Under the pieces are notes generated by a model. That model ran no database searches and was not told the DNA's origin. It worked only from the letters and a program-made list of their open reading frames with translations. A program made the position numbers and the translations under genes. Positions 30,721-39,476 of a stretch of DNA of 64,000 nt are shown one piece after another (position 1 is the stretch's first letter; each line of letters opens with the position of its first letter). The stretch covers positions 42,450-106,449 of the forward strand of contig CAJUIV010000001.1 in the NCBI GenBank assembly GCA_910586905.1, written 5' to 3'. This stretch comes from an uncultured Christensenellaceae bacterium (lineage in GTDB: Bacteria; Bacillota; Clostridia; Christensenellales; CAG-314).

Positions 30721-32379
30721 CTATTTACAATCGAACAATTTGTCGAGCTGACGTTTTATCGCTTCGAACTTAATTTCGTTTTCCTCTTTATCTCCGCAAA
30801 CCGAAATATAGCATTTGACAAGCGGTTCCGTGCCGCTGGGACGGATTATCAAGCGGCTGCCGTCTTTACTATTTAAACGCAAAACGTCCGATTTGGGCAA
30901 ATCGTATTCCGTCTGAGTTAAAAAGTCGCACTTGTTTTCTACGGGACTGTTTCCGAGCGCAGTTACGGACGCGTTTCTTAAATCGGAAAGTAATTTTGCC
31001 TTGACCGCTTCGCCCTCTACGCCGTCGAAACGGTAGCTTATCTGTTTGCTCGCATACATTCCGAATTCGGCGTACAGTTCGTTTAAACGCCCGCAAAGCG
31101 TTTTTCCGCTGCGCTTATGATAATCGGCGCATTCGGCTATAAGCAGACTTGCAATAACTCCGTCCTTATCGCGGACGTAAGAGCCTTTGAGATAGCCGCA
31201 GCTCTCCTCGAACCCGAAAACGAATCTGTCCCGTTCGCCTTTCTTTTCCAGCTTATTTATAACGTCGCCTATGTATTTAAACCCTGTCAAAACGTTCTTA
31301 ACTTCCGCGCCGTATTTTGCCGCTACGGCGTCTACCATAGGCGTAGTTACTATGGTTTTAACTACTACGGGATTTTTAGGCAGTTCGTTTTTACTTGCTA
31401 AGCGAGTTAAAACGTAATCCAACAGCAAAACGCCGACCTCGTTACCGTTAAGCTGAACGTAACCGCCGTTATCCTTTACGGCGACGCCGAGCCTATCGCA
31501 ATCGGGGTCGTTGGCGATGACTATGTCCGATTGTTTTTCTTCGGCAAGCTTTATAGCGAGATTTAACGCTTCGCGCTTTTCGGGATTGGGATAGGGACAG
31601 GTTAAAAACCGACCGTCGGGTTTAGACTGTTCGTTTACGACGGTTAAATTGTCAAGTCCGTTTAGGCGCAGCGTTTCGGGAACGATTTTGTAACCGGCGC
31701 CGTTTAAAGGAGTGTATACCGCCGATAAATTTTCTATTCTGCTCAGACTTTGCGATAGCACGCATTTTACGTATTCTTTCTCGGCTTCGCCGCCGCAATA
31801 AACGATTTGTTTTCCTATATAATCGTTAAAATCCGGTAGCGGTTTTTCGAACGTGTCCACGCGCTCTATGTATTCCGTAACTTTTAAAGCCGCTTCGTCG
31901 GTAAGCTGACAGCCGTAAGAATCGTACACTTTGTAACCGTTGTAGTCGGAGGGATTGTGGCTCGCCGTAACGTTAACGCCGGCGGAACACTCGTAATACC
32001 TCACCATAAAGGACAAAAAGGGCGTAGGCATACATTCTTTCGTAAAATACACCTTGATTCCGTGGCAGGCCAAAGTTGCGGCGGTTATTTCGCCGAACAA
32101 TTTGCCGTTAAAACGCGAGTCGTAAGTTACGGCGCAGCTCGTCATTTTTCTATCGTCCATATAACGCGCCAAGCCTTCGGTTGCGCGGTATACGGTATAC
32201 GCGTTCATGCGATCCGTGCCTGCGGTCATTATTCCGCGCAATCCCGCCGTCCCGAATTGTAAATCTTTACTGAACGCATTTATTACGTCCTGTTCGCTCA
32301 TTTTGCGCAAACTGTTTTGCACCGACTCGTCTTTTGCGTATTTTAGCCAGCGCTCGTATTCCTTTTTACAATCGTTCAT
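30721..32379 (-). CDS. Phosphoglucomutase/phosphomannomutase (PgcA-like)
   Basis: A 552-residue alpha-D-phosphohexomutase. Seen: substrate-entry FGTAGLRG, catalytic-Ser loop TASHNPSDYNGYKVY, metal loop DPDCDRLG, sugar loop GFEESCGYL and phosphate loop RPSGTEPLVK. The length matches the Firmicutes PgcA/PMM type that interconverts Glc-1-P and Glc-6-P for glycolipid or glycogen-type pathways. A GAGGTT site precedes the ATG. It is followed 13 bases away by the upstream M18 gene on the same strand, so the two are co-transcribed. Confidence 0.93.
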   Translation of the reverse strand: MNDCKKEYERWLKYAKDESVQNSLRKMSEQDVINAFSKDLQFGTAGLRGIMTAGTDRMNAYTVYRATEGLARYMDDRKMTSCAVTYDSRFNGKLFGEITAATLACHGIKVYFTKECMPTPFLSFMVRYYECSAGVNVTASHNPSDYNGYKVYDSYGCQLTDEAALKVTEYIERVDTFEKPLPDFNDYIGKQIVYCGGEAEKEYVKCVLSQSLSRIENLSAVYTPLNGAGYKIVPETLRLNGLDNLTVVNEQSKPDGRFLTCPYPNPEKREALNLAIKLAEEKQSDIVIANDPDCDRLGVAVKDNGGYVQLNGNEVGVLLLDYVLTRLASKNELPKNPVVVKTIVTTPMVDAVAAKYGAEVKNVLTGFKYIGDVINKLEKKGERDRFVFGFEESCGYLKGSYVRDKDGVIASLLIAECADYHKRSGKTLCGRLNELYAEFGMYASKQISYRFDGVEGEAVKAKLLSDLRNASVTALGNSPVENKCDFLTQTEYDLPKSDVLRLNSKDGSRLIIRPSGTEPLVKCYISVCGDKEENEIKFEAIKRQLDKLFDCK

Positions 32380-32392
32380 ATCTAACCTCGCG

Positions 32393-33631
32393 TTATTTTA
32401 CTTTTAAATCGTTTTCGTTCAAATAAATTTCCGACGACAAAAACGCCGTCAAACATTGAGTCATAACGTCTACGTCCCGCGCGCCGCACGTTTCGCAAGC
32501 CGAGTGCATCGCCAACATAGCGATTCCGATATCGCACGTTTTCATACCAAGCGTTTTAGACGTTACTAATCCGAGCGTGCTTCCGCAGCGAACGTCGCTG
32601 CGGTTAAAATATTCCTGATATTTGACGTTGTTAGTTTGCAATAGTTTTTTCAAAACCGCGGCGCTAAGTCCGTCGGTTGCGTAGTTGGGATGGCGCTTGA
32701 TTACCACTCCTCCGTTTAGCGACGTTTTGTTTACGGGGTCGGCTTTTTCGTTGTGCGCGGGATGAAAAGCGTGTCCGTTGTCAACCGATAAAACGAGTCC
32801 GTTTTCTTTTGCCGATAAAATTTCGGTTTCGTTCATATTTAACGCGCAGCATATAGCCGTTAAAGCTTGGCTGATAAATTCGGGCGAACCTTGGCGAGTG
32901 CCGCTGCCGATTTCTTCGTTATCCAAACACGCCGCGACGGCGATATCGGAAGCGCTGCAATTTACCAGCGCGGTTACGGAAGAATATACGCTGGTTAAAT
33001 TGTCCAGCCTTGACGAACTTAAAAATTCTCCCTTAGCGCCGCTTTCAAACGAACGGCAATCGGGAACTACGTACAAATCAGCGTCTATCACTTTTTCATC
33101 TGTAAGACTGCCATATAAATCCGTTTCGCTTTGCGACCATATCGGCAGCATATCAGTTTGGGGATTTAACGATAAATTCGAATTGGCGTTAGGGTTGTGA
33201 TGAATAGCCAAACTCGGAATAACTACGTTATAATCGCTAACGACAAGTTCCTGCTTTAAACCGTCTGGCGTTTCAGTCAAAATTCTACCAGCAATTTTAA
33301 GCGGCCTGTCTAAAAAGGAATACAACAACCCGCCGCCGTATTGCTCGACGTTCAATCTTTTTAAATCGCCTTCGACAATCCGACAGCCTTTGATTTTCAG
33401 CGACGGACTGTCCGTATGACTTTCGCAGATGTTAAATACTTTGTTTTTTCCTATTTTAAAAGCAATGACCGAACTTCCGTTTCGAGTAATATAATATTTG
33501 CCGTTAAGCGATAAATTCCATTTTTCACCTAACGTCAACCGTACGAATCCGTTTTCGTCCAAGTACCTGCAAACGTTGGCCGCCGCGTGATACGCGGTGT
33601 AACTTTCGTTCAAAAAATCTTTAAGCCGCAT
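32393..33631 (-). CDS. M18 family aminopeptidase
   Basis: 412 residues. This zinc aminopeptidase family removes N-terminal Asp/Glu or hydrophobic residues. Seen: N-terminal SYTAYHAAANVCRYLDENGF, metal motif ESHTDSPSLKIKG, LDNEEIGSGTRQGSPE with the catalytic Glu, SVDNGHAFHP and the final DIGIAMLAMHSACET. All zinc-ligand motifs are intact. AAGGAGG precedes the ATG. It lies between the RimK-like ligase and phosphoglucomutase genes in one apparent operon. Confidence 0.93.
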   Translation of the reverse strand: MRLKDFLNESYTAYHAAANVCRYLDENGFVRLTLGEKWNLSLNGKYYITRNGSSVIAFKIGKNKVFNICESHTDSPSLKIKGCRIVEGDLKRLNVEQYGGGLLYSFLDRPLKIAGRILTETPDGLKQELVVSDYNVVIPSLAIHHNPNANSNLSLNPQTDMLPIWSQSETDLYGSLTDEKVIDADLYVVPDCRSFESGAKGEFLSSSRLDNLTSVYSSVTALVNCSASDIAVAACLDNEEIGSGTRQGSPEFISQALTAICCALNMNETEILSAKENGLVLSVDNGHAFHPAHNEKADPVNKTSLNGGVVIKRHPNYATDGLSAAVLKKLLQTNNVKYQEYFNRSDVRCGSTLGLVTSKTLGMKTCDIGIAMLAMHSACETCGARDVDVMTQCLTAFLSSEIYLNENDLKVK

Positions 33632-33661
33632 ATTTCCTCCTTAATCAAGGCTCTGCAAAAT

Positions 33662-34537
33662 CTACTTATTTTCCGTTACGCTTTTTACTATGTGCTTTGC
33701 GTATAATTCCGCCACGTTTACTCCCGTCGCCCGCTCCATTGCTTCGAACATAGCGTTGCTGTTTACTTCGCAGACGAGCGGTTCGTCTCCGAGAAGCACG
33801 TCTATACCGCAATAATCCAAACCGATAACGCGTGCGCACTTTTCGCACAAAAGGCGAATGTCGTCGGGAATCTCCGCCGCTTCAGCAAGTCCGCCGTGCT
33901 GTATGTTGGAACGGAAATCGTGTGAATTCCGTCTTAACATCGCGCAGACGGCTTTGCCGCCTATGACTATTACGCGCATATCTTTGCCGCTGCTTTTCTT
34001 GATGTATTGCTGGAACAGATACGGTTTAAATTTGATTTTCCGCACCGTTTCAAACAGTTCGTCCGCGCGTCTAACCAAATAAACCTGTTCGCCGAAACTG
34101 CCGTGGCATTCCTTTACCACAAGCGGAAGCCCCAACAAATCGATAACGGAATTGAGATATTCTTTCGAAATTTCTCCGTCGTTTTTGTAACACAACGCGC
34201 CGGAAAGAGTTTTGGGCATAGCGACGCCGCAGTTGGCAAGCGAGATATGCGTCAGCATTTTATCGTCGCAGATTTCCGTAGCCGATGCGCTGTTAAAAAC
34301 TCTAAATCCGCATTTTTCCAGCATACGGGCGACGTATTTGTCTTTATCGAAGTACAAAACGAAATCGTCGCTTACACCGCTTACGATTTTGCCGTTTTCG
34401 ATTCGCGTCAAAAACAAATCGTTTGACAAAACCCTCATATCCACGCCCAAGTTTGCAAACTCGCAAAGCATACGCGTTCGCTTGTTAAGCTGAACGTCGC
34501 TAGTATCGTACGGATTAGTTATTATAAGTCCTTTCAT
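33662..34537 (-). CDS. RimK-family ATP-grasp ligase
   Basis: A 291-residue ATP-grasp protein. Seen: the ATP-binding segment PLVVKECHGSFGEQVYLV, FQQYIKKSSGKDMRVIVIGG, SNIQHGG, and the metal-binding GIDVLLGDEPLVCEVNSNAMF. This pattern fits RimK-type alpha-L-glutamate ligases that add Glu or other amino acids to a protein or cofactor. The acceptor is unknown. The ribosome site is weak. It is 30 bases upstream of the M18 gene. Confidence 0.88.
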   Translation of the reverse strand: MKGLIITNPYDTSDVQLNKRTRMLCEFANLGVDMRVLSNDLFLTRIENGKIVSGVSDDFVLYFDKDKYVARMLEKCGFRVFNSASATEICDDKMLTHISLANCGVAMPKTLSGALCYKNDGEISKEYLNSVIDLLGLPLVVKECHGSFGEQVYLVRRADELFETVRKIKFKPYLFQQYIKKSSGKDMRVIVIGGKAVCAMLRRNSHDFRSNIQHGGLAEAAEIPDDIRLLCEKCARVIGLDYCGIDVLLGDEPLVCEVNSNAMFEAMERATGVNVAELYAKHIVKSVTENK

Positions 34538-34587
34538 ATATCTGCAATAATATCACAAAAAAATGGCTTAGTCAAACGAGCGCACAA

Positions 34588-34614
34588 TAAAAAAGCGCTC
34601 TTTAAAAAGAGCGC
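34588..34614 (-). terminator. Terminator of the ger operon
   Basis: GCGCTCTTT (34595-34603) pairs with AAAGAGCGC (34606-34614). The minus strand ends in a T-run. It lies directly after the gerC stop. Confidence 0.85.
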
Positions 34615-34619
34615 GCAGG

Positions 34620-35741
34620 TCATTTTTCAATTACTTCGACTTTTAGATTAACATTGAATTCTTCCATAGGTTTGTTTTCCAATTCTTTGTTAGAGCCTTG
34701 TTTTTGACGGTATAAATCGTGAATTTTTATCAAATCGAAATTTTGCGAAATTTGCCTGTCTATAACCGCTTGCGAAAGCTGTCGGGCTTGTTCGGTAATA
34801 TCGTTAATCGTTTCTTTGGGTATTTCCTTCTTGTCCTGCGAAACAAACACCCCTTCCACGTCGGCGCTGTCCGTTCTTGCCAGTTTGACGAACAGTTTAA
34901 TGGTAATGGTTACTTCGCCGTCTTTTATTTTTTTATCGATTTTTTTGCTGTTGACGTTTACCGTCAATAATTTGCCCGACGCGTCCGAAGAAAACGTATC
35001 GCCCAAAACTTTGTCGTTAAACAGCGCCAAACCTATAGATTCGTCCGGCGTCAAATCGCAGTCGAAATTATTGTCGCGGAATACCGTCAAATCGTTTATG
35101 GTAAAAAAGCCTTGCTCTTGGTCGGGTTTGTTGGAATCGGTATTTTGCGAAGGCAGAAATTTAACTTTGTTGAGAAAGCCCGTTTTCAACATATTTTTTT
35201 GACTAAGCGTATAGTCCAATAACGTATTGGTTACGATAGCCACTTTTTTAGCTTGGTCCTGAAGCAAAGTGGTAAGCGCAAGCGATACGCTCTGCGCTAC
35301 GGCGGGACCTTTATTCATCAATTCCTCGGCGGAACCTTCGCAGCAGCAAATGGCGGAGCTCTCCTTAAAACTGTCGGAATTGATAAAGTAATCAATCGTA
35401 TCCGCAAAGTCGGTGTTTTCGTAGAAATCCTGACCGAGAATAATCAGCAGACATCTGCCCAGCGAAGCTTCTTTACCCGTGAGTTCCGCAATTTTCTGAA
35501 TAGCCTGTCCCACGCTTCTGCCGTTGGCGGAAACTATTTTGCTGTACGTTCCGACTTGTTCGGAACCGTTGCCAGGACTTACTATTTCCGCAGTCAGGCG
35601 AACGCCGTCTTCAAGTTTATCTACTCCTACTCCGATTATGATAGCTCTGTTCATTATGTTGCTTCCTACGAAGCTCGAGGAAATCAAAAGCAATACGGCG
35701 AGCGCGGCTATAACGATTGCCGTTCTTTTTATATCATCCAT
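34620..35741 (-). CDS. gerC: Ger(x)C spore germination protein without a lipobox
   Basis: 373 residues. This is the third component of a GerA-type nutrient receptor in the spore inner membrane. The typical N-terminal IIGVGVDKLEDG follows a hydrophobic segment, and the C-terminal domain has DLYRQKQGS, as in the family. Normally GerC is a lipoprotein with a Cys after the hydrophobic stretch. Here that stretch ends SSSFVGSN and has no Cys, so it is probably held by an uncleaved N-terminal helix. GGAGGTG precedes the ATG, which overlaps gerB by eight bases. Confidence 0.9.
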   Translation of the reverse strand: MDDIKRTAIVIAALAVLLLISSSFVGSNIMNRAIIIGVGVDKLEDGVRLTAEIVSPGNGSEQVGTYSKIVSANGRSVGQAIQKIAELTGKEASLGRCLLIILGQDFYENTDFADTIDYFINSDSFKESSAICCCEGSAEELMNKGPAVAQSVSLALTTLLQDQAKKVAIVTNTLLDYTLSQKNMLKTGFLNKVKFLPSQNTDSNKPDQEQGFFTINDLTVFRDNNFDCDLTPDESIGLALFNDKVLGDTFSSDASGKLLTVNVNSKKIDKKIKDGEVTITIKLFVKLARTDSADVEGVFVSQDKKEIPKETINDITEQARQLSQAVIDRQISQNFDLIKIHDLYRQKQGSNKELENKPMEEFNVNLKVEVIEK

Positions 35742-36837
35742 TTGCCACCTCCTTACGTAAAGCCAATTTTGTTAAAAACGGTAATGCGATGGGCAAAAGA
35801 TATTGTACGAGCACGAATGGCACGAGTCCCCACATTACTACCGTGGACAAAACCACGTCGGCGGATATAAACATCGGCAGCATCAGTAAAGCCACAATAA
35901 ACACTCCCGCGTACCAGTTAAATTTGTCTTTGTTGAAACCGAATATTTTTTCCAAACTTTTGTACGCGCAGTAAATAAATACGATAATCTTTATGATAAC
36001 CGACATAAGCCATATCGATAACGTAAGCCAGTCCCAACGTCCGTTGGAAGAATTGGACACGAAATACACGCCGATTTTAGTCATTGCCAAATCGAAATCC
36101 TGCGCTAAATCGCCGTACAAAGCGACGAACATCGCGTTCATCAAAACCGTTAAAACCGCGCCGATAACAAACGCAACTATCACGGGCGCAAATACGCGGT
36201 TTTTGTTGACTTTTATGCTGTCGAACACAAAGTAAATAAACAGATAGTCGCTGAACCAAAAACTTCTTGTAAAAGAGGTTGCTAAAATTTTACCCCACCC
36301 AGCTTCGCCGACAGGCAAAAGAGATGTAAACTCTACCTGTGAAATAGGCGAAAATACCAGTACGAATACGCAGATAAAAATTATACCGAACAGCAGCTGC
36401 GTTGTTCGCGCAATGGAATTAAATCCCAGTTTTACAGCGAAAAAGCTTATGACCACTATGGGTATTACGTAAACTATCCAGTTTGTGCTTACGTCGAAAG
36501 TTACGGCGAACATTTTATAACAACTGGAAAGCAGTATGTTTGCGCGGATAATAAATATCGCGAAAAATATCGCCATAACGATTTTGCTGACCACTTTGGT
36601 TACGGTTCTGTCTAAAATAGCGGAAATGTCAAGTTGTTTTTCCTGATTTAAGCGCACGGCAAACAGCAAAAACACCAGACATATCGCATCCCACAAAAAG
36701 CTGAACAATAAAACCAGCCAACTGTCGTGCCCTACGTCTTTAGCTAAAATTGACGGCAGAGTTAAAAACTTACCTCCCGCAATGGACAGCAAATATAACA
36801 AAGCGAGCTGATTGATTCCTATCCTGTTTTTGTCCAT
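35734..36837 (-). CDS. gerB: GerB/GerAB spore germination permease
   Basis: A 367-residue, ten-helix member of the amino-acid/polyamine/organocation-like GerAB family (spore permease). It begins INQLALLYLLSIAGGKFLTLP and carries the DISAILD segment typical of the family. It binds the nutrient germinant in characterised receptors. The ATG overlaps the gerA stop (TAATGG) with a GGAGGGG site, and the gene overlaps gerC at its end. This tight coupling should give equal subunit amounts. Confidence 0.92.
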   Translation of the reverse strand: MDKNRIGINQLALLYLLSIAGGKFLTLPSILAKDVGHDSWLVLLFSFLWDAICLVFLLFAVRLNQEKQLDISAILDRTVTKVVSKIVMAIFFAIFIIRANILLSSCYKMFAVTFDVSTNWIVYVIPIVVISFFAVKLGFNSIARTTQLLFGIIFICVFVLVFSPISQVEFTSLLPVGEAGWGKILATSFTRSFWFSDYLFIYFVFDSIKVNKNRVFAPVIVAFVIGAVLTVLMNAMFVALYGDLAQDFDLAMTKIGVYFVSNSSNGRWDWLTLSIWLMSVIIKIIVFIYCAYKSLEKIFGFNKDKFNWYAGVFIVALLMLPMFISADVVLSTVVMWGLVPFVLVQYLLPIALPFLTKLALRKEVANG

Positions 36838-38249
36838 TAGCCCCTCCTCTTGTTGTTTTTGTTGGGAATAGATTTCGGTCTTTCCGTCATTTGAGGCACG
36901 GGTTTTTGACCTATCGCGTCTTGCCTGTCTTGCGGAATATTAGGCGCGAACGGAGCAAGAAAAGGCGTTTTGTTGTTTTGAAGCGAAGCAAGGTACAATA
37001 ATATTGCGATTATCGAAAGGGTAACGCCCAAAAGTCCCATCGTTCCGCCGATAAAAGTTATAATAAGGCGCATAAGAGAAAGTACCAAAGTATTATCGGG
37101 CAAAGTGAATAAACCTATTCCCGATAACGCTCCTATCATAACTGCGGGAGCGCCAAGCAAACCGGCTTTTACAGCCGCGTCGCCCAATACTATTGCCCCG
37201 ACAAGCGAAAGCGATATGCCGACGGCCGACGGCATACGTAAATTCGCTTCGCGTAAAATATCGAATATAACAAGTACCAGCATCATTTCGAACAGCGGAG
37301 AAAACGGTATCGCTTCCGACGCGTTCATAACGGTTATCAAAAACTGCAAAGGTATTATTTGATAGTTATAAACCTGCAGGCAAACGTATAAAGCGGGCAG
37401 CAAAACGGACGCCAACACACTTATAAACCGCAAAATGCGGCTGAACGCCGTCATTGTAGAGTTTTCGTAGTAATCGCCGGGACTTTGCATATCTTCAACG
37501 AAAAGATATGGCAAAGTAAGTACCATCGGAGAACCGTCCACTATTATCGCCACGCGGCCTTCCAGCATTTTCGCAACCGCGACGTCGGGTTTTTCAGTTA
37601 CGCCTACGCGTCTGAACAACACGGTTTTGTTAGAATCGAGATAACGCGCCAAATAACTGCTGTCCAACACGCCGTCTACCGAAATGTTTTCGATTTGCTG
37701 AGCAATGTTATCCACGATTGACTTGTCGGCAATAGTATCCAAATAACACAAACTTACGGCGGTATTGGTATATTTGCCTACGGCAAGATTTATAGTCTTG
37801 AAATTGGCGGTTTTAAGACGTTTGCGAAGCAGCGTTATATTTACTTTTACGTCTTCGACAAAACCTTCGCGCGGACCGCGAAGTACCATCGAAGTGGGCG
37901 GTTCCGCAACTGCGCGTCCTACCGTCGTACGCGTATCGACGGAAACGCAGCCTCCCGATTCGTCGAATATCAACGTGTAGCCGTTGGTTAAATCCTCCAC
38001 CATCGAATAAAAGTTAGGCGGATTTTTGGCAACCGTTCCGGCGGATAGTTTGTTTTGTACGTCCTTTACGCTTTTGGCGTCGCTTATATAAACAAGCGGC
38101 TGAAATACGAAAGCGCTTACTTTTTTATCGTCGCACATCGTATCCAAGCATACGACGTTAAGAGAAATACCGCACTGAACTTGACGTACGCGCAAATCTT
38201 CGTCCCCGTAAAAAACTTTTTGTAATTTTTCCAGCAAATTTTCCTTCAT
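36837..38249 (-). CDS. gerA: GerA/GerAA spore germination protein
   Basis: 470 residues. A soluble N-terminal half (about 1-250) with VRGPREGFVED is followed by several transmembrane helices with PFSPLFEMMLVLVIFDILRE and a C-terminal NNKTPFLAPFAP motif, all characteristic of the GerAA family. Together with GerB and GerC it forms the spore germinant receptor, so the organism almost certainly sporulates. The ATG at 38249 is chosen; an upstream in-frame TTG is possible. Neither has a clear ribosome site. A forespore (sigma-G) promoter is expected but I could not assign one. Confidence 0.92.
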   Translation of the reverse strand: MKENLLEKLQKVFYGDEDLRVRQVQCGISLNVVCLDTMCDDKKVSAFVFQPLVYISDAKSVKDVQNKLSAGTVAKNPPNFYSMVEDLTNGYTLIFDESGGCVSVDTRTTVGRAVAEPPTSMVLRGPREGFVEDVKVNITLLRKRLKTANFKTINLAVGKYTNTAVSLCYLDTIADKSIVDNIAQQIENISVDGVLDSSYLARYLDSNKTVLFRRVGVTEKPDVAVAKMLEGRVAIIVDGSPMVLTLPYLFVEDMQSPGDYYENSTMTAFSRILRFISVLASVLLPALYVCLQVYNYQIIPLQFLITVMNASEAIPFSPLFEMMLVLVIFDILREANLRMPSAVGISLSLVGAIVLGDAAVKAGLLGAPAVMIGALSGIGLFTLPDNTLVLSLMRLIITFIGGTMGLLGVTLSIIAILLYLASLQNNKTPFLAPFAPNIPQDRQDAIGQKPVPQMTERPKSIPNKNNKRRG

Positions 38250-38487
38250 ACAAATGATTTTTGCATAAAACAAAACAATTTATACTTATAAACAAACGAA
38301 ATAATAAACGTATATTTCAATCAATGTACGCTAAGAAGCTAAAACGCGTATAATCGTACGCTCAAAGTCGTTTAATAAAAAATCACAATATATAATTCGG
38401 CAGCCGGTCTTGTATCCGAATAAAATTGCACGTCAAAACTTTAATCGCGTTATATTTTAAAAAGTAAATTATCAAATTTCCGCCTAT

Positions 38488-38515
38488 AAAAAAGCGTTCG
38501 GTTTAGCCCGAACGC
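38488..38515 (-). terminator. Terminator after signal peptidase gene
   Basis: GCGTTCGG (38494-38501) pairs with CCGAACGC (38508-38515). A run of T follows on the minus strand. Confidence 0.8.
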
Positions 38516-38536
38516 GTAAAATTTCAAAATATATAA

Positions 38537-39307
38537 TCAGTTCATCACAACGCCGAACAATCTGTCTAAAGGTATTTGCCCCAAAAACCGGGAATCGTTA
38601 CTGTTTCCCCTGTTATCTCCCATAACGTAAACGTTTCCTGCGGAGATTACCAAAGGGTTGCCCTTAGTATGATTTCTTAAATTGCCCAATCCGGTGCTTA
38701 CCAAATCGGTATCGTTATTGATTATAAATTGATAAAGCGGTTTGTCTCCGCGTTTATAGTAATCTTCGTAAAGAGTTTCGCCGTCCGCCGTTTCGATTAC
38801 AACTATATAATCGTTAAGCGTTTCTTCTTTCTTTTCGACCCAGATTTTATCCCCCTCGACGGCGACGACGCGTTTGATCAGTTTTTCGTACTTACCGCCT
38901 TTTCCGCTATCCTTGGGGGAAGCGAACTTCGCTTTGAATTTGTTGTCTACGTTATGTTTGTAAAACACGATAACGTCGCCGCGTTTAGGCTTCGTCAATT
39001 CGTTAACAAACACCGTTTCTCCGCTGTTATACGTAGGAAGCATAGATTCGCCGGAAACTTTTATGTTGGTAAAAACGAATAACCGCAAAATAAGCAAAAC
39101 TGTTAAAACGGCTATAATAACCCACAAAACGACGTTGACGACAAAATTGAGCTTCTTCTTATTCCGCTCTTTTACCGAATCGCTTGCGCTTTCCGTTACG
39201 TCAAAGATTTCGGAAGACGAAGACTCGTTCGGGTCGGTTTCCGCCGAAATCTTTTCGTTCGGAGATTCTTCGTCTATATTAAATTGTTCGTCGTTATTTA
39301 ACGTCAA
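38537..39307 (-). CDS. lepB: Signal peptidase I
   Basis: 256 residues. An acidic cytoplasmic N-terminus of about 45 residues is followed by one TM helix (about 50-75), the catalytic Ser box SGESMLPTYNSGE, the Lys box with LIKRVVAVEGD, and GDNRGNSNDSRFLG. It cleaves signal peptides on the outer face of the membrane. A TTG start with an AAGGCGG-like site overlaps the DUF951 gene by 14 bases; no better start precedes the TM helix. The acidic N-terminus is longer than usual for a Gram-positive SipS. Confidence 0.93.
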   Translation of the reverse strand: MTLNNDEQFNIDEESPNEKISAETDPNESSSSEIFDVTESASDSVKERNKKKLNFVVNVVLWVIIAVLTVLLILRLFVFTNIKVSGESMLPTYNSGETVFVNELTKPKRGDVIVFYKHNVDNKFKAKFASPKDSGKGGKYEKLIKRVVAVEGDKIWVEKKEETLNDYIVVIETADGETLYEDYYKRGDKPLYQFIINNDTDLVSTGLGNLRNHTKGNPLVISAGNVYVMGDNRGNSNDSRFLGQIPLDRLFGVVMN

Positions 39308-39476
39308 CGTTTTTTACCGCCTTGTGAAATTTATCGCTTGCGAGCATAACGGTACGCCCGCATTTGTTACATTTTATTTTGTAATCGGCGCCCACTCGCG
39401 TAATTACCCATTTATCGCAGCCGCAAGCGTGTTTTTTACGCGTCGTTACAGTATCCCCAATACAAAACATTATCAT
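39294..39476 (-). CDS. DUF951 zinc-ribbon protein
   Basis: 60 residues: CIGDTVTTRKKHACGCDKW, then KIKCNKCGRTVML. This is the DUF951 pattern (small Firmicutes protein, often near translation or chromosome genes). Four Cys probably bind zinc. Its start overlaps the preceding stop (ATGA) and its end overlaps lepB, so the three genes are coupled. The function is not known. Confidence 0.85.
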   Translation of the reverse strand: MIMFCIGDTVTTRKKHACGCDKWVITRVGADYKIKCNKCGRTVMLASDKFHKAVKNVDVK

